Positions 13,001 to 23,800 of a stretch of 47,677 bases of DNA are shown in pieces. Position numbers and translations under genes: made by a program. The DNA is from Klebsormidium nitens (taxonomy: Eukaryota; Streptophyta; Klebsormidiophyceae; Klebsormidiales; Klebsormidiaceae): positions 1-47,677 of the forward strand of contig DF237595.1 in assembly GCA_000708835.1 (NCBI GenBank), written 5' to 3'. The notes under the pieces are model-generated. The model was not told the origin of the DNA, did not search any database, and worked only from the letters and a program-made list of their open reading frames with translations. Positions within the stretch are counted from its first letter, which is position 1, and every line of letters starts with the position of its first letter.

Positions 13001-16000
13001 CCAAGGTACGTGGAAACAAGCTTTTATGACAAGTTGCGCAGTTCATGGCGCACAGTTTCCAAAAGTGGCCGGAGGAATGAGTTCCGAACGGAGTGCTCGC
13101 CACCCTTAGAACACTTTCTCGTTTCGTACAAACACATTCGTGCCTCGACGAGAGTTCTCTAAGAATCTGGTAATGGTGTCCCTTCAATTTCGGCTGGCTA
13201 ATACCTTGGTAGGCTGCAAGGGTAAGAATTTGGACCAGTTTTAGTTAGATTTCCTGACCGTAATACGATCTCCTCACGCCAATCTGTGTAGGAGACCCGT
13301 GATCACCGCCCCGCTCATTTTCTGCACCGTGGAGTCTCATCGGTGACGTCCCAACGCTGTCCAAGTGTAGACGGAATCGTCAAACGCCTCTGTTTCCGCA
13401 ATTCTTCTTCAATCAACCAACTTTGTCGCCACTGCTAACCGCCTCCTGACGGCCGCTTAACCAGGTCTCAATCAGGGCTTAACCAGGGCTGATTGAACCC
13501 TCTTCATTCCAGGTCCCGGCATTTAGGCTGCCTCTAGACACGAGGCGCCCGGTGATTATGGTCGGAGCGGGGACCGGGCTGGCGCCCGTCCGCGGCTTCA
13601 TCCAGCACCGCAAGAAGCTGCGCGCGTACGGCGAGATGGGCCCCTGCGTTTTCATCTTCGGCTGCCGCTCCAAGCAGGACCAGATCTGCAAGTGAGTCGT
13701 GCCTGCCTTGGTTATGTTCTGGTGATCGTGCTTGTGGGAATGCTTCCCAGCTTCTGGGTTTGACAAGTACCACGCACGCTTGTTTATGATGGCGTCGTCA
13801 CGCTTGTGTCGACTCCGAATTGTGCTCGAAGTTCTCTCATGTTGGACAGATACTGCAGAGGCGTTCTGATGTCTGTCCGTTCCAGCGAGAAGGGTTAGGG
13901 ACTGGTTCGGGCAGGTCGTTTGGAACGGCTCCCATGCTGGCTCCCATGTTTGGGCATCAGGGCAGAGTTAGGCTGTAAGTTTCTCCGCCTTCTCAAAGAT
14001 TCTCATCCGGCTTGTTCACTTGTGAACCCATCGTGTTCGCAGGGAGGAAGTCGAGGCCGCCGTGGCGAGCGGTGCAATCAGCGCCGTTCTAGTTGCCTAC
14101 TCCCGCGAGCCAGGGGTCAAGAAACTGTACGTCCAGCAGAAGCTCAAAGAGGTGAGGGAAAAGCCAGGAGCTGTTCTTTTGGTTTATCAATTGGAGTCGA
14201 GAACTATGCTTCATCTGTCATCTCAGACAGTCTGTCTCGGAACTCTACTTCTGGGTCTGAGGAGAACGGGACCAGTAGTCTCTGGTCCATGCATTCCGAC
14301 AGTGACTTGGGAAAGCGGAGTTCCTTTGAGATACAGTACATGCGCTGACGTCACTGTTTGTTTTGCAGTCCGCAGCTGAACTGAGCGCGATGCTGGAGGC
14401 CAAGGACGGGCACGTCTACATTTGTAATACGTCGGAAAAAGTTCCGCTCTGAATTTGAGGTTGAAGGTCTCCAGGCTGTGTGGCTTTGATAAGGCGACAC
14501 GTGACGAGGCAACCTCATCCTTCTATTCTTACAGCCCCCTCTTGTTAATAGGGCATTCACGTGATCCGTACGGCCAGCTTGCTGCCTCCCGTTGCCTCGA
14601 TTGTTACTTTTCAGTTTGAAAGCTGCAAGCGGACTGGTGCCAGGAATCTGAACTCCCATTCGACGTTTTGCAGGTGATTCGCGCATGTCTGCAGAGGTGT
14701 CGGCAGTGATCGCGGGCATCATTGGTAAGTCTGGGTTGATCTCAACAGGGAGGAAAAGGAAACCGTTCCGCTGAAAGCTCTTCACGAGTCATCTTCCAGA
14801 GCCTGGTTATGCCGGGGCGTCACGTATCAAGGCGTCTTTCGCGTCGTGCATCCGTCAGTCAAACGGGAAGCCCTCAAATTCCACGTGTTTCTTTCGCACC
14901 GAAAGATCCTTGCAAACCTCAGATACCGGTCCTGAAACCTGGCAGAGTTCCTCCGATGCAATCCTGCGAGAGGGTCGCCGCTCCAACAGACGTGCTTTCT
15001 TGACACCCTCGCTGCTTCTTGGTTCAAAAACTACCTGTGTGTCAAAGGCGTCTTACGACCAGTCCGTTCTTTCGCCAGGCAAGGAGAAGCTGACTGCCAT
15101 GTCCGTGGAGCGCCGCTTCCACGATGACGTCTTCGGCATCGTCTCGAACGCGGGTCAAAAGAACGCGGCCGCCAAGGCGCTGAAGCCGGAGCAAGACACC
15201 CTGAGCGACGTGCTCCGGGCGGTGCCCGGTTCTTCCGTCACGGAGCGTGAGGCGCTGACTCGAAAACTTATTTTTGAAGTTCCTATGTCACGCTCGGGCA
15301 ACTTAAATTCGCACCCACAATCTTGTTTTCGATGGAGTGTTCGATGGTTACCACGAAGGCAGAGAGTTGATATATCGTCGATTTCCGTGATTTCCGCGCC
15401 TAAAGAAGTGCAGACTGGCCGTACAACATCGTGGGTGCGGGTTTAAGGTGCCCGAGACGGTTTTCCTTTTTGAGTTACGCCGTCCCCACTCGGTATCCTG
15501 CGCCGCGCCTTTCTTTCTCGGTTCGCATGAGGGGCTGAGGGGGTTGCTCGTCTGGAGTTGCTGTTCCACTGTCTGCGTACCAGCCGTCGATTGGCAACTA
15601 GGCAAAACAAACAAGAAGAGGCGAACAACAACTGAGAAAAAGATGTGGGAAGGTGGACACAAGAGATAACATTGTAAGGACGCCTGCAATTGTAGTGACG
15701 TGGAGCCTCACCGTTTGTGCAGGCGTTCTCAAGGCGTTGGACCACGGCCTGCGATTCGATGTGGCGGACAGCGCCGGCAACACTTTGCTGCACACCGCCG
15801 TGGAGAAGAACGATCCGGAGCTGCTAAAGGTGAGTCGCTTCGTATACCTGAAATGCGGAAATCGATCATTCCCTGGGGCACTGGAGATTATCGGAGAATA
15901 ATAGCCGTTACACGGCAATCTGCTGCATTGACATGCAATATTTGCTGATCTTCTGCAGAACCGTCAATTCTTACCGTACTAGGGTTCTCAGCGTTTTTGT

Positions 16001-19000
16001 ACAGAGTCAAACGCGCGCAGGCGTGCCTTCGAGCGCAGTGTCTTCGAGCCGCAGAGTAATCGATTAAAACCTTGTAGATGCCTTGGGCAGAATTGCTCGT
16101 CACGAAACCTGCTTGGAAGTACTTTCCGATCCCCGACCTTGCACCCTGAAGGACACCTTATATTGTGTGATGTGAGCATCTCGTTTCCAGCCCTCGAGCA
16201 GCAGATTATGTCGGGTGGAAACGCCATAAGCAATCAAAAAGCGCACGCGCACACGAACTTACCCTCCCTCACTTTCCTCGACAGGCCCTACTGGCGCGAA
16301 AGGACATGTTACCGGTGCTGATGTCACTCAACCACTGGCACCTGACGCCGCTTGCGCTCGCACTCGCGCGGCGCAAGCCGGAGCTGCAGGCGGTGCTGAG
16401 GGCCGCCGGCGGGTCTGTCGTCAGCGGAATGCACAAAGACTTCTACCCCGTGCACGCGGCCGCGCTGACCAACGACGCAGGTCGGGCGGCACGCTCTTCC
16501 GACTTTTGTACCGTTCACGCCAAGGTCTTAAAGCGTTCTTGTCTGTAGGAATCAGTGCCCAAACGAAACATTTTCAGAGCTCTGACTCACTTCAAAGCCC
16601 ACATCTGTTCTGGATTCCCGTTTTCTTTTCCGTTGCGGAGACGGAGGGGCCAAGGGGATCCTGGCGGCCGCGGTTCGTTGTAACCACGCTCCAAATCGTC
16701 GTTGAGGTTCGCCCTCCGCTCTCTATAATTGCATTGCGCATCACGGAGGCGGCCGGGGCAAACTTTGGCGGCCGCAGTTTCCTTCAACCACGTGTTCAAG
16801 CCCGCATTGAAAGCTAGCCCTCCCCTTTCCGTGAATGCAGTGCACATCGCGGCGCTGAAGGCGGCCGGGCAACCTTTGGCCGCCGCGGTCCCTCTAACCC
16901 AAATCAAAGCCCCAGTCACTCAATCAATTTTCTGTTCCTGTTCCGCAGCGCGCATCACGGAGCTGAAGGCGGAAGGGGCGAGCTTGGCGGCCGCGGACTT
17001 CGTGGGCGCGACGCCGGTCCACCTGGCAGCGGTCCTGGGCAGCGCGGACGTGCTCGCGCTGCTCATCGAGGAGGGGTGCAACGTCAACGTGGCCGACAGG
17101 TGACCGTCAGATACCATTCTTGCCAGATACCGAGACCCCGAACTGCTATTCGTCCACCGTTTTCACAGTAGGCTGTTTCCACGTTGCTTCCCCCCTGCCT
17201 TGACAGTATAAGGTTTCAAGCCAATTCCATCCTGATGGCCCCCTTCTACCCTTTATCCCCTCTTCTGAGAGCATTGTCGTAGGGTTGCCTTGATGCACCG
17301 GTCGATACTCCCTGGTGCTTCTGTTCCTAAGCGAACCAATCATCCTACCGGCACTTTCTCGGAACTTTCTTTTGGGGTAGGCGGTTAGTGACTACCGCCC
17401 TGTTGGTATTTGAGACAGCGAGGGGCTCCTCGCCCGCCTTTGCTGCTATTCGCGGTTTTCTTAACATATTTTGAGGAATCAGTACCTCGCTCCCCGCACG
17501 AGCTAACCGGCATCCCGGCGTTGCGCGCGCAGGTGGGGCCAGTCGCCCCTGATGTGCGCGCTCACCTACAGCCACGCGGGCGCGGCCGCGCTTCTCAAGG
17601 GCGCCGGCGCGCGCGTGACGGCCTCTAGCACCTTCGACGCGTGGCCGAGCATGACCGCGTGGAGCCCCAGCGCGGCCGCGGGCGAAGGCGCCGCGGACGC
17701 GAAGCTCAGCGACGAGCGCATTCTCAAGGCGCAGGCGCTGTGAGTGTGCTATATGCGACTGGAGACTTACTCGGAGCGTGTCTTACAGTCTAAAACGTGG
17801 TGTCCGGGACTGTGTTCGCTGTGGAGTGTGCTATATGAGACTGAAAACTTTTTCGGAGCGTGTCGTACATTGAACAAGAGTGGTATCCGGGACTGTATTC
17901 GAGAGCGGAGAATATCATCGGGCAGCTCGAGTGCCACTTAGCTCCCGTAAAGATGTTCCCTGGGAGAAAATTACGCGCCCGGTCTACAATTCAGGAATTT
18001 TGCATTGCATCAAGGCTGAGAGGGTGTGATTAGAACTGGGAGGTTCTGTGTGGTTTTCAGAAACTAACTTGAGCAACGTCCTGTTGATAGAACTTCATTT
18101 GTATGGACGGAATTCAGGAATGAGGATTACGAAGCTTTCAGGCTCTGTAATGAAACGCGAGGAAAGCCCTGGACCGACTTTTCGTTCTGCTACTTTTCTT
18201 TCATCCTTTTACTCCTGCGTCTTTCAAATAGCGAGAATTGCAGTCAGTTGGTTTTCTCCACGCTTCTTTCTTATTTCGTCGCAGTCATCAACTTCCCTTG
18301 ATCTTACGTTTGCTGGCCAATATTGCGATCGACTTAGTCTTGTGAATGAACAGATCAGTGGCAAATCCTCGAGCCCTCGCCGTTTGAATTGGTTCGTTCC
18401 CCCGGATGCAGGTGGGACTTCATGGAGGGTTCCGCGTTCGCGGATAACGACCGGCGCCAGTTCATCGATCGGGGCGTCAAAGTGTTCGAGAACCTATTCG
18501 AGCTGGCGCCGCAGGTGCTCACCCTGTTCCCCTTCAAGGACGAGAACGGAAGACCGCGCCGGAAGGTGAGCGGCGGAATCATTATCGTGCTTGGGGCCAC
18601 AAACAAAACCAATGTAAAGCCCAAGGTATTGCTCTCCGCATCTAATCCCCCAAATTCCATTACTCGTTCTGCAGCAATCCGCCACGCTGCTGTTCCTGAC
18701 GAGGTCTGAATCGAGCGAGTTGCCTGTTCAGTCACTTTTTTGTCGGAAAACGTTCACCAGAACGCGGTTGGCCATTTTCATTGATGGGCCTGGCAGGCGC
18801 ATCCAATTCTTCTTAGTTATTATATGCAAGGCTCTAGCACGTCAGCTTCCCGTGCGAATCCTGTTGGATTTTGAAAGCGAAGCATCTCTCTAGACTGGCG
18901 CGCCTTGAACAGACGCGATCTTTGTGTCCTGACGCCCTCCATTTTCTGCTAACGCAATTTCCGTGTGCTGCGCCATTTCCGTGGCTGATGCCTTTCTCCT

Positions 19001-19324
19001 GTGCTGACGTCGTTCCGATGTGCTGACGTCACCTTCCTTCCGCCCCGGCAGGAGCTGGAAGTGCACGTGGAGACGGTCATGTCAACCACCGGGCAGGTGG
19101 TCCGCCAGATGCAGGACCCGGACTCGCTGGCGCCGATGCTGACGGAGCTGACAGCGCTCCACGTCAAGTACGGCGTGGAACTGATTCATTACGACATTTT
19201 GTGCTCCACGTTCCTGCTGACGTTCGAGCAGCTGCTGGGGCCCCGGTGGAACAGCGACTACCGCGACGTGTGGATCTCCATCTTTTCGTTCATCACGACC
19301 TTCGCGAGGAAAGCCTACGAATAA
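1033..19324 (+). CDS. NOS: Nitric oxide synthase fused to ankyrin repeats and a C-terminal globin
   Basis: Predicted flavohaem NOS (L-Arg + O2 + NADPH to citrulline + NO) with extra C-terminal ankyrin and globin modules. Exons: 1033-1284, 2168-2288, 3020-3117, 3333-3479, 4129-4221, 4776-4998, 5500-5641, 6162-6245, 6765-7100, 7822-7964, 8456-8601, 9081-9186, 9497-9599, 9827-9970, 10750-10994, 11548-11636, 11984-12116, 12880-13005, 13513-13691, 14043-14151, 14369-14423, 14674-14724, 15079-15246, 15723-15829, 16285-16480, 16949-17099, 17533-17739, 18412-18565, 19052-19324. Nearly all junctions are GT-AG and in phase. The end of exon 1 is uncertain (1284 or 1290), and exon 23 could end at 15228. 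Oddities: a mismatched phase across intron 3, TAA at 7059-7061, a probable lost base near 9104-9110, and a replaced catalytic Glu. It may be a decaying paralogue, or the assembly may contain errors. Identity is firm; function of this copy is not. Confidence 0.92.
11184..11323. mobile_element. MITE-like element, copy 1, in NOS intron 15
   Basis: About 140 bp whose ends form an imperfect inverted repeat: AAGATAATAACAAGC at the left, and AAGATAATGATAAGC read from the right on the other strand. The interior is C-rich, with ACCCA- and CTAACCC-type runs. It is similar to the element at 12669-12811 when one of the two is reversed. No coding capacity. I could not define a target-site duplication. Confidence 0.5.
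12669..12811. mobile_element. MITE-like element, copy 2, in NOS intron 17
   Basis: About 143 bp with ends ATAAGCCGAGATAATAATAAG and, on the other strand, ATAAGCCAGGATAATTGAAAG. The G-rich interior is the reverse complement of the C-rich interior of copy 1, so the two copies are inverted relative to each other and flank exons 16-17. No open frame of note. Confidence 0.5.
15723..17739 (+). other. Ankyrin-repeat region of the NOS fusion, exons 24-27
   Basis: Four exons encode about 220 residues with ankyrin consensus pieces: [18 protein letters not shown] (exon 24), [23 protein letters not shown] and [11 protein letters not shown] (exon 25), [20 protein letters not shown] with [11 protein letters not shown] (exon 26), and [21 protein letters not shown] (exon 27). 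Splice phases run 1, 0, 1, 2, 2 without a break from the reductase into the globin, which supports one continuous protein. Ankyrin repeats are protein-binding modules, so a scaffold or tether role is likely but inferred. Exon 27 ends in an Ala/Ser-rich linker. The exon 26 acceptor has decayed upstream copies (see repeat at 16621-16990). Confidence 0.85.
16621..16990 (+). repeat. Decayed tandem copies of the exon 26 start in NOS intron 25
   Basis: A roughly 105-bp unit recurs at about 16633, 16736 and 16841 before the annotated exon start at 16949. Shared landmarks are a GCGCATCACGG-like start and a GGCGGCCGC-like core some 30-50 bases later. One frame is open through the last two intronic copies into the exon, giving [16 protein letters not shown] and LAAADFVG at successive copies. 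The copy at 16841 keeps an AG acceptor in the right phase, so it could serve as an alternative exon start. Confidence 0.65.
18412..19324 (+). other. C-terminal globin domain of the NOS fusion, exons 28-29
   Basis: The last two exons encode a globin fold. [20 protein letters not shown] gives helix B and the CD-corner Phe. His in LEVHVETVM (codon 19064-19066) fits distal E7, and His in [12 protein letters not shown] (codon 19160-19162) fits proximal F8. Helices G and H follow ([20 protein letters not shown]), then TAA at 19322. The helix A Trp typical of many globins is missing. It looks like the neuroglobin/bacterial single-domain type rather than truncated 2/2 globin. NO dioxygenation to nitrate is a known activity of reduced globins; its use here, with electrons from the neighbouring reductase, is inference. 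Confidence 0.88.
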
Positions 19325-20833
19325 CGCGCGGGAGCGGGGACGTTATTGGTTATTTGTACAAGAGTTGCAAGAGCGGGGATGCGGATGGACTTCCGTATAA
19401 GCTCACCAGCCGCGAGGGTCGTTGGTTGGGAGTGCATGTATCACGCAAAAAGCAGAGCATGAGCAGACGATGCGATCAAGAGCTCATGCGTGCCCGTTTA
19501 TTTGGTCGGTCGCGGGTCCTTTAAAACGGTGCGGTTGATCTTCGTGTTGGGGTTGCGTAGTACGTCTACAGTAGTATGATTATACGGGTGGTGATTGCAA
19601 TCATTTGGTCCCAATGGCACTTACGGTTGCTGCACTCTCACGCATAGATTATTAGGTTGAATGTTACGTAGGTGCTAACGCGGTGGTTAAGTTTTGCTGG
19701 AATGCTCTACAGGGAACCGTCTGTGTCACGCGAAGACGGTTTCAAAAGTTTGATAAGGGTCAGGAGGGAATACTGGCAAAAAACCAGCTTAGATATAAGC
19801 AGCGGGCCGGTGTGATTGCAAGATGTTAGTTTCGACGGGTTGGCACAGCGTCAAATATCTGCATGGATAGCGTCGGCTGGATTACACTTGGACCGGACTC
19901 AAAAAGCATCCTGCGGTTGTGTCAGATTTAAGGAACCAATTATCGTTTTGCATATTTCGGCGGAGGTTCGGTAGCTGCCGCGCAAGCTAGGCCGCCTTGA
20001 GTACTGCATGAGCTCTACAGGGTGAGCTCTACAGGGTACGTGTCAAATTATAGATGCCATGCATGCACATCGTCCACATGCTTTTGTCACTATACCGTCT
20101 GGCACAAGAATAGCAGGTGGTATGTTTATAGCAACCGGTGCGGCCGCCGCTAGATTGTATACTATAAGGCTAAAAAAGTTGCAAAAGCTATCGCGTACGT
20201 CCTGAGGCCAATGATCCTGCAGCCGCCGGGCTCGGGATATACTGACTAGTTCGATCGTTTTGAGTTAAATATTGCAGTATACAGCATGAGTCGTCGATCG
20301 TGAAAATTCTGGCATGAGTCAGCTCGCAATGCACGGTCTCTGTCCAGTCTTATTTAAGACTGCGTACAGCAGAATTAATCAAGCATGATTAATACTACCT
20401 TTCATATGTTGATCTCGGAGCAGCTGGCCGGGCAAGCTAGCACAGTGACATGGCCCACAAGAGGCGGCCCGGCCCGCCGATGCTGCAGCCCTTAAGATTG
20501 ACATAGTGCATTGATCATTTCGATCATCCGCCGCGTAAAGCACTTCGAAGTATGTTAGATACCATGCCTCAGCCTCGGTCACTATATCATGTGTGGCCGA
20601 TTGGGCGGCCAGCGCGACTTTCGTTCACGTACAAAGAAGAATTCTGCTTAAATTGATTGATGGACAGCTCGCAGTATGTGCAGACCGTACATTCAATGAC
20701 CTGACCGCACTTTGGCTTGTCATGAAACGCGTGCACAAACCGTCAGAGCTTAAGTTCTTTTCTGCATGACAGGCGCAAACTGGCGCCAACGTTTTGGGAA
20801 ACAATGCAATCAGTTCGAAACCCGTGAGACAAT
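19325..20833. other. Convergent intergenic region between NOS and the phosphatase
   Basis: No gene is visible in these 1.5 kb; both flanking genes end here, so it should hold both 3' UTRs and polyadenylation sites. The only clear structure is a 14-bp direct repeat, TGAGCTCTACAGGG, at 20009-20022 and 20023-20036. Open frames are short and lack motifs. Confidence 0.5.
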
Positions 20834-23800
20834 TTAGGCTCGGAGACTGACGTGCTCCTCTTCCTCGGAGATGGTGGGTAGTGCATCAAACTCATTTTGG
20901 AAATCACGCGGCACGTCGCCTGCAGGAACGAGGTGGAAGGATCACGTGGCCTTTGACAAAAAAACCAGAAAATCTTGTTACTATCGAACTTAAACAGAGC
21001 CCGTGAAAGCAATGTAAATAAGAAGTGGCGACGGCACAATTCCAACTGAAGCGTTCGCCACAAGCAAGAAGAGGTGGCCCGCCTCTTTCCCAGCACGCCA
21101 TGTTCATCAGATCCGAAGGTTCACGTTAGGCAAAATGAGCGGGAACCGAAACCGACGTGCATGACTGGTAACGTCATCTTTTGACTCGCCGTTATGCTGG
21201 TCGTTGTGTTCCATGGGCCAAGCAAGCATCAAGGACGGAAGGAGAGTGTACTGTATAAAAGGAGCGCGTGAAGCTCACATTTGGTTGCCCGCAAAGGCGG
21301 ATAGTAATGATGGTAGCTCCACCACGCCAGGCTGAATCCTGCAAAAGCGGGAAAAAAAAAGTATCTGGATTAACAGGTCTTGCTCTTACAAACGCCCTAC
21401 CAAATCAGAAACGCCCATTATAAAACCATCTGAGCCGGGATATTACACAGAAAAGCAGTCTGCTTATCGAGTGGGGCATCGCCGCCCGATGCACGGCTCC
21501 TTTTCGGTTACGGACAAACGATGGCGATTGTTCTTCGCCGAGGCCTCCGCTTCTGATCCTCGTCTGCCTTTGCTCATATTGCCGGGAAATGGAGGCACCG
21601 AAGAACAACAGGAGCTTCTCTTCCAACAGCCTGAATTAGGGGTGTCCGACCCCACTCTTCCGATCATCTGGCAAAGTAGCATGGGACATCGTCTTGCGTA
21701 TCCGTGATTGCCTTCTGCCGCAAAAGTTGTGAGAAAGTTCTGAAGGATAACGTTTACCCGTGTTCACCAGTGTCCAATTGGTCGATTAAAGTTCAACGCG
21801 CCTCTCGACCGGAAACCAACCTCCAAGCTTCGTGGCTTGCTCAAATCGCCGCAGACACGCACGATACTCGAAATCGTCAAAAGCCCAAGGTCTATGTGCA
21901 CGAATTGTCAACCGAGTGTAAGCCCCCCTTTGAGATTCGGCTGCAAAGTGACTCAACTGGCCCACTCTAATTGCCTTTCGGAATCTCAAAGGCACCCCAA
22001 ACATTTCCGGAGTCCTTTTACATTCCGGTTAACCCGCACAGGCACCAAAGGAGCACAACCAGCGCACCAATCCGGGGGAAAGTAACGGCGACTTGGTGGC
22101 AGAAGCGCCAGCTAAACGGTCGCCGCACTCGCGTGACGATATCTGCCCACCTACCTATACCGAGCCCCACGAGCACATCCTGCCAATGGTGCTTGTTGTC
22201 GTCGACGCGCGAGACGCCAACTAGGATGGCGAGCAACATGGGGAAGAGGACCAGGATGGACTTGGACACGTGGCCCTCCTCGTCGAACAGCTTCAACTTC
22301 CCGGCGAGGTAGAGGGCCAGGTAGCCGAGGCCCACAGCGGAATCTGCAGAGCGGAACGCCGGAATTGAAGTCGGTCAGAAGGGATAGAAGAACAGGGCCA
22401 GATAGCCGAGGCCCACGGCGGAATCTGGAGACGGAACGGCAATGGACACTTCTCTTATAGCCCGTGCGCATCAAAGGGCATGGGGCGTACGATAATACAG
22501 TGGCAAAACATATGCCATGTTCACGAGGAAACGTACCTACAAACAACGCTAATGATCCGAAGCTAACCACTGCATCCAGTTATCGAGGGTTCATCAAATG
22601 ATTCGAGAGTGTAGGGCCGGGTAGCCGGGTCCCGGAACGCAATCCGGAACAACGGAACAGCGGAACGAGAATCAACTGAAAATCCGAGGGCAGGTAGCCA
22701 GGACCCAGGACGGACTTTTATATTTATTTGGCGGAACGGGGTTCAGTCAAAAGGTCTAGAGATGCAAGGCCAGGTAGCCGAGACCCACTCCATAGTTTCG
22801 AGGGAGGAAGGCGGGAAAAGGCAGGTCTCAAGAGTCTCAAACACAAAGGGTGGCTTAAACCTTGGGATTGGCGGCAGGCTAGGTTCTTTGGGCTTGAGCT
22901 AGGGGTGAGGATGGCGAGCGAGTGAAGATCGGAGGGGAGGAAGGCTGAACCTACTGATTTAGCTGGTTCTTACCGACCGCTTGATGTGAACGAGCACAGC
23001 AAAGCGACGGTCTCGTGTGATGTGCCAAAACCAATTGGATTTGCCGAGATTCTGCAGTCTGATTGTAGCACCAACTCAGGAGTGAACCTGTGGATTTTGC
23101 GGCAAGAGCCGAGCCTTTCTGCGCTGTCTCGACAAGATGCTGCAAGCTTTGAGGGTCCAGCCTTGGGTTAGTCATCTCCGGTCATACAGCTTCCGCGTTC
23201 GAAAAGGACTCACGCCGTGCTTCGAAAGAGGTAAGTTGGAACGAGTGATGTAGGCACCGCCAGCAAAGCCCATCCGAAGTCCTCCGAAAGCAAATACTTT
23301 CAGGGCAAGATCGACAATCCTTGAGTTCTGGCTTGAAGAAACAAGAGCGGAGGCGATTTTATGCAGTACAAAGTAAGGCAAAACATGTGGTTGCACGAAC
23401 TGGTGCCCAAAACTAGAGTGGTCCAGAGTACTGGCAACCGCGCAACTTCTCACAGCGCAATAGTCAGAAGGCTTCAAAAGGCTCACATGCTGCGTGCCCG
23501 CTCGGGAAGCTCTCGTGGCCCTGTTCGACGAGCGCACGCGCGCCTGTGCAAAGCACCTCCCCAGTTTGACTAAAGTCCTGCAGGAGAAACCGAAGCGCAA
23601 TCGATCGCCAGTTCCTGTCCTGCTGAAAGGTTCTTAGGGATAAGCCGCCAGACACCTTACATCTGAGCAGATTCACCAAAGCCCAATCAGACGGGAAAGC
23701 CCCGGGGTCTCAACAGGTAGTCGACAACGCTTCACATAAGCAGACGCACCAATCCGTTCGCAACGGAATAGCCCTAAGGTCCGATTCAAATGGAGTCAAA

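Larger units (their letters stand above)
7062..15246 (+). other. NOS reductase region: FMN flavodoxin plus FAD/NADPH module, exons 9-23
   Basis: A cytochrome P450 reductase-like electron donor. The FMN part has [11 protein letters not shown] (phosphate loop) straight after the [27 protein letters not shown] and GEGDQLGG. The spacing before VFGLG is short, so the autoinhibitory insert of constitutive animal NOS is absent. The FAD part has [13 protein letters not shown] (exons 14-15), PRYYSIAS (exon 17) and GQCSNYL (exon 18). NADPH binding is shown by [13 protein letters not shown] (exon 19), FGCRSK, AYSREPG and YICDSRM, which is one Gly short of the usual YICGD because of the exon 21/22 junction. 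FHDDVFG in exon 23 matches the usual NOS C terminus. The chain then runs on in phase into ankyrin repeats. Confidence 0.88.
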
